DNA of 64,000 bases, from positions 20,249,501 through 20,313,500 of the forward strand of contig CM049398.1 in assembly GCA_026929865.2 (NCBI GenBank), in the 5' to 3' direction. Under the pieces are notes generated by a model. The model was not told the DNA's origin. It saw only the letters and a list, made by a program, of their open reading frames with translations, and did no database searches. A program made the position numbers and the translations under genes. Source of the DNA: Hyperoplus lanceolatus. Its lineage: Eukaryota > Chordata > Actinopteri > Uranoscopiformes > Ammodytidae. Shown piece after piece: positions 22,471 through 31,848 of the stretch (within the stretch, counting starts at the first letter, position 1; every line of letters begins with the position of its first letter).

Positions 22471-22693
22471 TGTTTATTATCCAAAAGATGTCCGAAACCA
22501 AAAAAATCCTAACAAGCAGTGTGAACATTTCATTACTAACTCCATTACTAACTATTCTATCAATATTTAGTGCAATGGTGTTCCTTAACTCTTACAAGGA
22601 ATGGTTCAATTAGGATAATTCACTAATTTTTCATTTAAAAAAACAAAACATGTTAAACTTTTCTTTTTAATGTTTCACCACTTTATTACTTTT

Positions 22694-22918
22694 GAAAGAC
22701 CAACATTACTCTATGATCCAGGCCCTAATATCACAGTGTATGAAATGCTGGTGGTATTCAGAGGTCGCTGCCCATTTAGGCAATACATGCCTTCCAAACC
22801 AGCTAAATATGGGATTAAAATCCGGGCAGCATTTGATGCAAACACCACCTATGCATTGAACATGCAGGTTTACACTGAAAAGCCGGTTGGAGGAGCCCCT
22901 GAGAAGAATAATAATGCG
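22694..22918 (+). pseudogene. piggyBac transposase fragment, inverted relative to the rest
   Basis: The plus strand encodes LLYDPGPNITVYEMLVVFRG, then RCPFRQYMPSKPAKYGIKI and YTEKPVGGAPEK, all part of the piggyBac (PGBD) catalytic region; in active proteins the Asp of VDEM is catalytic, and here the word reads VYEM, so that residue is lost. The two fragments that should precede it in the protein lie to its right on the opposite strand, so this block has been inverted in place. The sequence after GGAPEK that would complete the protein is missing. Confidence 0.85.
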
Positions 22919-22921
22919 TAA

Positions 22922-23171
22922 TGTGCCTGGTTATAGAGTAGTGGAAGTTGCTCTACCCACTTGTCCCACACTGTCCCAACAGCTGCCAGTCTCTCTCCCA
23001 TATACCAGCCCTTGTCTCTCGATTATCAAATCTGATTACTCTGGAGAAAATGTGAAAAGTTTCAAGAGACATTGTGGCTTGAAATATAGCCCTGCCTGTC
23101 TCTGCATCCCACAGACTAGCTGTCAATTCATAATTCGACTTATAGACCCCAGCCAGGATAAGTAGCCCCAA
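22922..23171 (-). pseudogene. piggyBac transposase fragment, middle
   Basis: Read leftward the sequence gives LLILAGVYKSNYELTASLW, DAETGRAIFQATMSLETFHI and SRVIRFDNRETR, a stretch typical of piggyBac transposases. After a frameshift the expected VWDKWVEQLPLLYN follows, and then the frame hits the inverted block. It lies directly left of the N-terminal fragment and in the same orientation. Confidence 0.85.
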
Positions 23172-23234
23172 ATACGCATCTAAATGTGTTTTGTTAAGCT
23201 CCTTCCACTTCTCCCATTAAAAGGCGCCTCCCTT

Positions 23235-23510
23235 CTACATTTCCAGAATGATTTTCTGTATTGAATCTGGCATGACCAGCTCAAAAGCTGACATGATGTC
23301 AGTCACACGAGTCACTGCCATCCTAGTGGGCCCTGACAATGTCTTTATTATGTTTTCTGCAGAAAGTTTTGCCTGACGCATATTTGGGGATGAAGACCAC
23401 TGTATTTCACCATTGTTTGACATGAATGTCTTGCTTGGAGGAATAGGAATAGCAATTTTCTCATCTGGTTCAAAATCAGAATCATGAGAATCAGAATTCT
23501 CAAGATACAT
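23235..23510 (-). pseudogene. piggyBac transposase fragment, N-terminal
   Basis: The minus-strand frame of 91 codons includes an acidic segment (SDSHDSDFEPDEK) and then FELVMPDSIQKIILEM, which matches the early part of PGBD-like transposases. About 60 bases separate it from the middle fragment, with loss of the frame. Together the three fragments cover roughly half of a normal transposase. Confidence 0.8.
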
Positions 23511-24265
23511 CCTCCTCTATAGAAACTATTGTGGAGTTCTTTGACGGTATTCATGTCAAATGTGAGAGCCGTGATTCTAAATAAAATATCATTTTCTTTC
23601 TGTTTTAAATTGTGACTGAATTGTGTTGATAACAGATTGTTGTCATGAATTGATTTCCAGTTGGGAATATTTTAGTATTTTCAGTATGTTTAATATTGTT
23701 ATTATAGAGAATGTACACAGGTCTCAAAGAGCATTGTTGATTTATAGATTGTATTTAGGTAATCCTTATTCAGCATTATGTTGCATTTATTAAGTGTAAC
23801 AAGTGATACATGGTTCCCACTTTACAATAAGGGTCACAAATAACATTAAGAAATGGTTAGTTATGCTTAAGTGATGCTTAATCAGCACAAGTATGCTTTT
23901 ATTAAGTGTTAATTCATGAAAAATGGTTCCCACTTTACAATAAGGGTCATCAAGTGACGGTTGGTTACACTTAGGTAATGCCAATTAAGGTTAATTATAC
24001 TTCAGTAATGCCTATTCAGCACTGGTGTGCATTTATTAAGTGTCACTTAATGGATAAATAGTTACCACTTTACAATAAGGGTCACAAAGAGCATTAATAA
24101 ATGGTTAATTATGCTTAAGTAATGTTACAAAAATGACATTGTTTAACAGTTAATTAATGCTTATTATTATATTTATCAACTTTTGGTTCATGCTTAATTA
24201 ATATATTAACTAAGGTTAATATAGGAATAATAATATATTTCTAAACATTAAATAATGTATTAATG

Positions 24266-25582
24266 TAGAGCTGAAACGATTCATCGATTGATTCGAATAA
24301 TTCGATTACAAAAAATGATCGATGAATTTTTCTTGCCTCGAGTCATCGTTTATTTAATTTTACAGCTGAGGTCACGGTTTTCCGCATGGACAATTTTTAG
24401 TGTGACACAACCGGCGCATACGTCACCCACAGAACGGACAGACGCGCCATGTTTTGACTTGTTTAGGGGCTAACATTAGCGTGTGCTAAAATGGAAGACG
24501 TGAGCGAAAATAGTGAGGAAAGCCAAACGGGCAGGAGAAAGCGACAGAGAATGTCCAAGGTTTGGGATCATTTCATGTTGAACATTAATGAGAAGACCGT
24601 GGTGTGTGTCCACTGCAAGACCGAGCTGGCGTACCATAACAGCACAACTTCCATGCTGCAGCATATGAACAGAAAACACCCATTCCAATCGGCAGACCGC
24701 CGACCCGAGACAAGTAATTTTTAAATCAATGCTGCTATAGTTTACACTACATTAGTGCAGATGGAGGCTAAGTTGTTGTTTATTATGACTAACGTTATAA
24801 GTATAGCTAGTTAATTAAATGTGGCGGCTAATAATTATGCCCCCAAGACTAACGTCACGTCACCACAAAGTTTTTATTTTCAAAAAGACAGCGCTGTTCA
24901 AGAAATAAATACACGATAGCTTAAGCTGAGCTATAGCTGGTCACTTCTAGTTGACAATACGGTGTTGAAGCAGACGGGTGTGTCTTGATTGATGGATACA
25001 ATATCTAAATAGCAGTTTGATGTGAATGAACCTACTCTATTATCATATTGTTCCATAGTCATTTTTATTTTACTTATATTTTTTTCAGTAAACCATCACA
25101 GTCTCGGATGGACACATTATTTATGCAGAGAACCGCATCTCAGGATTTGTTTTTAAAGCCACAATGTCTGAAACTATGCATGGGCTTGTTCCAAGTTTCC
25201 AAGCTTATGTTGTTCCTGAATTGCAAAGGTAAAAACGTGTAGTTCTGAAAGTGAAGTAAATGCTTACTTAAACCCAAGAATGTATGGCACATAAATGCAC
25301 TTAATTAAAAAGTACAGACTAATAAACAATGGGAAAGTAACTAAATTGGTACTTTTGGTAGAAAACATGGTTTGCTACTTCATGCATATTTGAAATAAAA
25401 AATGTTGATTTTTCAAAAAAAGGAAACAAATTGGTTGTTGGTTAATTGACGTGTTATTTTCTCATGTTTATTTATAATTACTTTTCAATTAAGCAATGTA
25501 TGTTTTATCCGATTACTCGATTAATCGATGGAGTAATCGGTAGAATAACCGATTACTAAAATATTCGATAGCTGCAGCCCTA
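24266..25582 (+). mobile_element. Nested hAT element with BED-finger gene fragment
   Basis: It begins TAGAGCTGAAACGATTCATC and ends CGATAGCTGCAGCCCTA, imperfect inverted repeats. TATTAATG flanks both sides (24258-24265 and 25583-25590), a perfect 8-bp hAT-type duplication. It is a shortened copy: only the start of the transposase gene is present, plus a possible second piece at 25098-25240 (SRMDTLFMQRTASQ). Confidence 0.88.
24491..24724 (+). CDS. hAT transposase N-terminus with BED-type zinc finger, partial
   Basis: From ATG at 24491 there are 77 codons. After an acidic and then basic start (RRKRQRMSK) comes a BED finger: VWDHFML, the metal-binding VVCVHCKTEL (Cys-x2-Cys), and MLQHMNRKHP (His-x4-His). 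BED fingers bind DNA at the ends of hAT elements. The frame stops just after the finger at about the place where an intron would start (ACAAGTAATT), so this may be exon 1 of a spliced gene whose catalytic exons have been deleted. Confidence 0.75.
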   Translation: MEDVSENSEESQTGRRKRQRMSKVWDHFMLNINEKTVVCVHCKTELAYHNSTTSMLQHMNRKHPFQSADRRPETSNF

Positions 25583-25658
25583 TATTAATGAATACCTTAG
25601 TTAACATGAACACCATTAACTAACCATTAATTAATGTACCCTTATTGTAAAGTGTTAC

Positions 25659-27930
25659 CGAGATTTTTATGGGAAGCATATTTTTTTTTAAATGAGAAAA
25701 AAACAAAGTTTCTAGGTGATGTGAATTAAGCATCGGTGAATGCATTACCACTATGACATGTTTCTTTCTATCTTCTGCTATTCTTGGTTCCTGTCAAAAA
25801 AAAAGAAATGCATTTCCTCACCATTTTTCTGTAACAGGGAATGTGACTTCTGTCTGTATGACGACTGTTCAATGTCATCTGCAGGTCATCCTATACTCTA
25901 ATATCCCCTTCTCGAACTAACAGCACCCATGTGACTCACATAATTATCTCCTCCTGCATCAATGAACACACTGTACAGTCATCCTTAATTCCCACTCTTT
26001 AATTCCCCCAGTTGGGGTTAGACTGATCAGCATGGAGTAGTTCTTGGATTCAAAGCCTCTGCATAGCCCAAAGCAAAGCCGTCTGTTTGAAACTCTATCT
26101 CATATCCCACTGACAGCTAGAACATAAGAAACCATAATCCATCATTGGTAATTGAGACATTTTAAAACAGGTTCCTTTTTTCTTTTCGGGGAATAGCTCT
26201 GGTAACTGGCAGCAAGTTTTGTGAAAAGTTTCACTTGAGTGAAAGTATAGGCCTACCTGGGATGGGTTGGAAGTTGGAGTTGATAGCTTTGATGTGGTTC
26301 GTAAGGCATTACAAACTGTTCACCAAGTTGGTGGTGCCTCTGCTGCCTCAGTTGGGTGGTATGCTATAGCAGGTAAGCCTTGTCGTCTTTGAAAAGTACG
26401 ACAGCTGTCTTTACAAAGTTGAAAAACAGCCTTATTATATAGTATATTATATATTTGTTTGTGAAGTTACCATCTGACCATGGTGTAGAAGCCAAAACAC
26501 TTCCACACGCTTCTGCTCATATTTGTTGGTGTTGTGATCTTCCAGCATGGCACTACTCACTATTGTCCATTTTGGTCACAATGCAACAGATTAACATACG
26601 CTTGGTTTACTGATAGGTCAATAGGGTATACAATAGGTCATACTGATAGAAAAGTTATAAAGCGATCTCTGCTGGAACACAAAACAAAATATGCTTATTT
26701 GCTTATTAGACTGCAGCCTAGATATCAAACAGGTCATTACAGTTTGAACAGGAACTTTACATCCCACATTCTGACAAATATTCAAATGTTACTGCCCGTT
26801 AACAGATGGCTGCATGAAAATTGCTCATTTATTCTGTCCATGTTTCCCTCAGACTGATGTTGAAGACCAAAATCCTTCTCATACCACACATCACCAACAG
26901 TGTTTTTCTTCAGCTATCGCCTGTATGCAGTCTTGCTTTCTCTCAGCCTAACTGTTAGCTGCATCTGCTCTCTGCACACCCTATCCCCATCCCTGAAGAC
27001 TTTTTTTCTTTGTATCCAGCCGTTACTCTAGGTCGATGGTTATTAGGGGCTTATTATTGGGGAAGCATTGCACCGTCCTGGTGGTCCAGCCTCATACACT
27101 ACGCATGAAAACACACAGGGCCCAGGTGTGTGACAAACCTGTGTCTCATAGCGCTAATGGTGCCGTATAAATGGAAACACTCGTGGATTTTTACCAGCGC
27201 ATTAAAACATTTTCCTCTGCAGCTATTTTCAGTGCACCTGCCAAAGGACCATTCAAGCAGGAGGATTTTAATGGGAATGCCCCTTCAACCCATTCCCATT
27301 CTTTTCCTAAGACTATGTAGTCAAAGCTAATGCACAGCAGGCTGGAGAGGTTGGAGACGGATGGGTCTTAAAGAAAGATGGATGGCTTTCACACAGTGCC
27401 GGTGAGCATTTAGGTTGTTCCTGATGTGTTTATGATGGTAGTATCTATCAGGTGGAAGAAGATTGATTCACTGTGTCTAATGAGAATAAACATACCTAAC
27501 AACTTCCCTTTTAATTGCTTTTTGCCGGGCTCTCCTCCCTCTCTCTCTCTTCATCTAATTTACTGTCACTATTCCCTCTGTCATGTTAATTTCATATTGA
27601 GGCAATGAAAGGTCTGTGTGCAATTTGGAAGGCTAGGCTTTAATCATTCCTCTGCCACTAGAAGAAGGAAACTATTCTAAATAGGCTTATTTTAGCACAC
27701 ACATTCACATGCTGCAAAAGCAGGTCAGTTTTCTTCTCTTCTCTTTTTTTATGTTTCTTATTTTTTTTACATCTGGGTATACTGTATATAATAATAACAC
27801 TGCATGTATTAGTAGCACTAGCCAATGTGGATGCAAATAAGTTTTAGTTATACTTTCTTCCACCCTCCAGTGAGTCTCGTGGGATACCTCCCACTCTGCA
27901 TGGCCAAAACCTATGCGAAAAGGTTCATGG
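25659..27930. other. Unassigned unique sequence
   Basis: No gene or element is recognised. The 107-codon open frame at 26534-26857 has no familiar motif, no convincing context, and average AT-rich composition. Confidence 0.5.
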
Positions 27931-28160
27931 ATTTATTTATTTATTTTATTCTTTCGGACAATTCCACACAATACACAATTATCTCTTTCACATCATACAT
28001 CTTACTTTGTGTTGTCCGAAGGGTGACGGAAGAAGCCTAAGGCTTATCGAGTCCCGCCCCCATTTTCATCAGATTCAGATTCAGATACACATTTACTGTT
28101 ACAGAAAAGAAAAGTAAAAGTAAAAAAGAAAGAAAACACAATTTTGTTGTTGTTGTTTTT
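27931..28160 (-). repeat. 3' UTR and tail of the minus-strand LINE
   Basis: Read leftward it contains GGGGGCGGGACTCGATAAGC, CTTAGGCTTCTTCCGTCACC and ends TGTCCGAAAGAATAAAATAA. The order (GGG-rich, ATAAG, CTTCTTCC, TCCGAAAGAATAAA) is shared in outline with the 3' ends at 8068-8380 and 46056-46350. Confidence 0.6.
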
Positions 28161-28164
28161 TTTG

Positions 28165-28427
28165 TTTTTTGTTTTTGATGATTTTAATGCAGAGTTTGTT
28201 TTGCCCTTTTATTGTGGCCTTTTCAATGTCATTATCTGGTAGTCTAAACACATCTGCAAAAGTATTCAAACCCAAAAAGGTTGAAGAATACTTTCTTCCA
28301 CTGATTTTATTATTTTCATGTGAAGCCCCAGCGAGTCTCTTGAAGTCTTTGCTTGCATTCCGAGTAAAATCTCACTAATCTCGTTGGCCTTGACTGGCTT
28401 TAAAAACATGGAGTGTTGAAGAGACTC
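28165..28427 (-). pseudogene. LINE reverse transcriptase fragment
   Basis: Read leftward, the frame gives SMFLKPVKANEISEILLG and GLHMKIIKSVEESILQPF, matching the first conserved blocks of LINE reverse transcriptases (FL.PV..EI..I, GL.M.I.K.V, I..PF). It then decays through frameshifts into the 3' UTR; the catalytic YADD part is absent. It continues from 29684-29820 across the hAT-like insertion. Confidence 0.7.
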
Positions 28428-29683
28428 CAGGGCTCAACGCTAAGGTTTTTTTTCACTTGCCCAGTCGGGCAAGTGGATCTGAATTCTACTTGCCCGAAGT
28501 CAATTTTTACTGGCCCCAATACAATTTTTTTTCTATTAGTCGTGTTCAAATAATTGTTATATTTGCTCTTTATTGACAATGTATAAACAAATCATGGACA
28601 GTATTTTAGATGAGTTAAGGGTCATACTGAAAGTGGAGGCTATTAGTCAAATATTATTTGAGTTGGAACATTTGTAATTTTTTTGTTTCTAAACCGACAA
28701 TAACTGCAAACGAGACATGTTTTATGCAAACAAATCATGTAAAGGACTTTAACAGCACTTATTTTTATTTGTTTTACCTTATTCCTTTTACAACAGCAAT
28801 TCTTTAAAACTTCTTTCTGCAAACATTTTTTTAGGCCTACAACAATCTGTTTTAAAGTTGTTGTTTTTTTTTACTATAGGCTATTATTTTAATGTGTGTA
28901 TGAGTGATTGGATTCAAAATCTCAAAATTTGGCTCAGGCCAGGCTGTTTTGAACACTTTTCCAGTAGCTTACTTTTAAGCTTTCACTGCCTCATGGTATG
29001 TGAAGTCAGACACCTCTGGGCCATTTATTGAGATCTATGCAGGCTGTAAAGACGCTCCTCTGATAACTGTTGCTGATGTTTGTGTTGAACTGCACATTAA
29101 CTGGTAGTAGGCTACTAGCAGCAGAGCTAACGTTAGCATCCTCACTACTACTAGATTCACGTTGGGTGCATAATGCATTTAAAAAACGTGGATATTTTCG
29201 CTGGTTTTCAGACGGTCGGGGTCAACTTCACTCCATTTATAATGTACTCGTTGGCTTTTGGACTTTCTGTCACATCAACCTACTGTGTGTAGTTCTCTTC
29301 TCTACCTCTCTGGGTGTGTGTGCTCACCGGTGTTGTGCCGAGTCTGCGTGTGTGTGTGTATCGGCAGTGGAGCCACGCCCCCCTTTCACAAAACGGAGCA
29401 GAGAGGAGAGGAGAGATGCAACGTAGCAGACACTACGCGCACAAAAATTAGCGTTAATGTAATAATTAGCACCAGTTAAATATGAAAATAGACCATAGAT
29501 AGATTACGTGTATTTGGCGATTAAAAAATAAAATAAGAAATATGATTTTTTTTTATTATTATTCAAGAATTTCAGCGGAACCTCCCGGTTGCCCGGTCGG
29601 GCATGCCAGTTGTCATAGTTACTGGCCCGACATGGCATTTTACTTGCCCCGGGACGTCGGGCAATCCTTATTGTTGAGCCCTG
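28428..29683. mobile_element. hAT-like element with 5-bp target duplication
   Basis: CAGGGCTCAAC at 28428 is repeated inversely at the right end (GTTGAGCCCTG, ending 29683). GACTC flanks both sides (28423-28427, 29684-29688). Counting one GACTC copy restores the interrupted LINE frame, which supports 5 bp rather than 8. Subterminal sequences are rich in TTGCCCGGTCGGGCA-type words. No transposase is recognised. The termini resemble hAT; 5-bp duplications are known from the hAT5 group, an assignment I give tentatively. Confidence 0.7.
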
Positions 29684-29820
29684 GACTCTTCCTTTTCCCA
29701 AGACTCCCCCAAACACCTGTCACGGATACCCATAGCCAAATTCGGTCCAACCATAACAAAAAATTTGTTTAGTTTATTCGCCGCAGTATTCATGTTTTCA
29801 AACTTAACGTTATTTTCATT
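29684..29820 (-). pseudogene. LINE ORF2 fragment between two insertions
   Basis: Read leftward the frame is NKFFVMVGPNLAMGIRDR followed by SWEKEES, a block that precedes reverse transcriptase in many fish LINEs (NFFVNVGPNLA-like). It joins 36180 on one side across the L1 and 28427 on the other across the hAT-like element. Confidence 0.75.
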
Positions 29821-29985
29821 GAAATACTGAGGATAGGCGGACTTCCGGTTTGAGCATGCAGTGAGCAGACGTACGAGAAGTGGCTCCCGAATTACTTTTT
29901 ATTTTCTACCTCATTTTTCGAGCATAAAGTTTGGCGAGTCTTGGTTTGATTCGGTGTACTTCAAGAAATAACTTTGCACGACTAA

Positions 29986-30855
29986 ATGAGTCCAAGGAGA
30001 CACGGCCGAGGGCAAAAAACTGCCGAAATGGACGAAGACGCTACAAGTGAAGACAACATGGACGCACAAGCTAGCCCACGCTCGAGGTTACCTGCTGATC
30101 TTGCTCAGCTCCACTCGGTGCTTCTTTCCGACCTCGCACAGTCAATGGACTCCCTCCTGAAAAAAGCACTTGGCGAGGCATTGGCACCAATCTCGGCATC
30201 CCTTGAGCGGGTAAAGTCGTCTCTTGATTCCCACGAAGAACGCATTCATGACATGGAAGAAGGGCTAAACAACCACAGCGACAGGTTCGAGGCTATCGAA
30301 ACAACATGCGCCGCACTTGTAGCTGACAACGAGAGGCTGAAAAACAAAGTGGAGGACTTAGAAAATCGCTCCCGTAGGTCCAATCTGCGAGTTGTCGGCA
30401 TCCCAGAGAATCTGGAGGGGCCGGACACAGTTAAGTTCATGACTGAGTTTTTCGAGGAAGTCCTGGGAAAAGAATTCTTCCCGCATCCCGTCATTCTCTC
30501 CCGTGCGCATCGAGTGGGACCCAAGCTGACCGCGGACTCCGGCCCCAGCCCCAAACGGCCGAGGATATTCCTCGTTCTCTTCCACTCCTTCCAAAACAAA
30601 CACCGCATAATAACGAGGAAGCGAGAGCAGCTGTTCTTCAGGGGACACAAGGTATTTTTCCATGAGGATGTCAGCGCGGAACTCGGCAAGAAACAAGCTG
30701 CCTTTAAAGAAGTGAAATCCCTCCTGTACAAGAAGAGCGTCAGGTTCGCTCTCATCTATCCCGCCCGGCTCCGCGTCCTGCACGACGGACAGACGCTGTT
30801 CTTCCAGACACCGGAGAAGGCCAGGGAATTCTACGATCTTCACTGGGGAGAGTAA
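29986..30855 (+). CDS. L1-type ORF1 RNA-binding protein
   Basis: ORF1p coats LINE RNA as a trimer and has chaperone activity. The 289-codon frame is intact. It begins with a basic, low-complexity region, then a heptad-rich coiled coil (about residues 60-125, SMDSLLKKALGEALAPISA to LKNKVEDLENRSRR), an RRM-like domain starting with NLRVVGIPENLEG near residue 133, and a C-terminal domain containing RKREQLFFRGHKVFFHEDVS, IYPARLRV and TPEKAREFYDLHW. This order matches L1 ORF1p (transposase_22-type). ATG at 29986 is the first in a context with A at -3 and follows a 150-base leader. The stop at 30855 is clean. Confidence 0.93.
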   Translation: MSPRRHGRGQKTAEMDEDATSEDNMDAQASPRSRLPADLAQLHSVLLSDLAQSMDSLLKKALGEALAPISASLERVKSSLDSHEERIHDMEEGLNNHSDRFEAIETTCAALVADNERLKNKVEDLENRSRRSNLRVVGIPENLEGPDTVKFMTEFFEEVLGKEFFPHPVILSRAHRVGPKLTADSGPSPKRPRIFLVLFHSFQNKHRIITRKREQLFFRGHKVFFHEDVSAELGKKQAAFKEVKSLLYKKSVRFALIYPARLRVLHDGQTLFFQTPEKAREFYDLHWGE

Positions 30856-31848
30856 ATGATGCTGGAGCATAAACAATCTATGCAAAGGTGAAATTAAGCC
30901 TAGCTTTCGGCTTAGACACTTTGATTCTTTGGGACTGTTTGCTATATGGATTGGTTAATATTTATTGTATGGGGAAAAAAAAAAAAAAAAGTTCAACTAA
31001 GCTACATGCCTACTGACACGATTATATTTAAGTTAATGTGGTCTAATGTGGTTCATACACGTTTATGGTACAATAACAATGCTGGGGCCTCTGTGATTTA
31101 AATATACAACAGTTATGTTTTATTCAATAGCATGGCACAGTTATGTTTCAGTTGGTGTGGTTTTCACACATAACTTTGCATATGGCCATTTTACAGACTG
31201 TGGTCAATTTTAGTAGGGTAAAATAAGTTACATTATCGGTCCTGAAAAGGCTGAATTCATTTTATTTTAACAAGGCCAGCCACTCTGATTTATTTGAAAT
31301 AGTTTTTCTAGTCCAATCGTGCTCTTTGTAATCGTACAGTGAGCACTGGTGATCCAGATGCAAACCGGGGATATATTGTATTATTTTCCATTTTATTTAT
31401 TTTATCTAGTTTGGTCCCTCTTTTATTTTTTCCCAAGGTGAGCCGAATAGATAATTGTATATAGGTAGAACATATATCATTTAATGAGAGGGGAGCCACC
31501 CTCAGGTTAGGATAGGTGTTATAGACAACGCTGGATGTCTTGGAAGTCTTTCATCTGGGAATTCCTGCGGTTTTCTTCGTTTGGGGAAGAAGATCTAGGT
31601 TTGGGGTGTTCAATGGGGTTTTTGTTTTTCAACTTAAGTTTCATGAAAACTGGGGAACATTTTATTTATATGGCAACACTTTATCTTCTAAGGATGCACA
31701 CAGCTATGGTAAAACTTATTTATCATTGATACTTTTTTTTCCTTTTTTTTCTTTTTTCTTTTTATTTACTTCTACACAACTGGACATCACTTATGACCAT
31801 ACATGTACTTATACACCATGTGGTTCGAGCTAATCATACCCATTTTGG
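30856..31848 (+). other. ORF1-ORF2 spacer of the L1
   Basis: About 990 bases separate the two ORFs, longer than in mammalian L1. It is AT-rich, has an A-run at 30974-30990 after GGGG, and a T-rich tract (31731-31765) shortly before ORF2. No coding potential is seen. How ORF2 is translated is not evident: there is no short overlap or termination-reinitiation motif. Confidence 0.7.

Larger units (their letters stand above)
21132..25654. mobile_element. TTAA-flanked DNA element with long terminal arms and piggyBac remnants
   Basis: CACTTTACAATAAGGGT at 21132 is repeated inversely at the right end (25638-25654). The left end is preceded by TTAA (21128-21131); the right is followed by TTAC, a one-base change. 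Arms of about 720 bp pair 21132-21852 with 23546-25654, the latter interrupted by a hAT (24266-25582). The interior holds a (TTA)n run and broken piggyBac transposase. TTAA and a piggyBac gene both suggest the piggyBac superfamily, though the piggyBac piece may be a separate insertion with its own end at 22402. Confidence 0.65.
23546..25654. repeat. Right arm of long inverted repeat, interrupted by a hAT
   Basis: It pairs with 21132-21852 and has at least one more of the roughly 115-bp tandem units (CCCACTTTACAATAAGGGTC near 23816, 23930 and 24066) than the left arm. The hAT at 24266-25582 splits it. Confidence 0.7.

Noticed and set aside
22694..23510. A domesticated piggyBac-derived host gene
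   Set aside because: One block is inverted, frames are shifted, and the C-terminal part is absent.
23810..24130. Regularly spaced repeats resembling a CRISPR-like array
   Set aside because: The units are about 115 bp, lack short constant spacers, and are explained as tandem units in the arm of a DNA transposon in a eukaryotic genome.
26534..26857. A 107-codon plus-strand frame as a host exon
   Set aside because: No splice signals of quality at its edges, no motif, and AT-rich composition like its surroundings.
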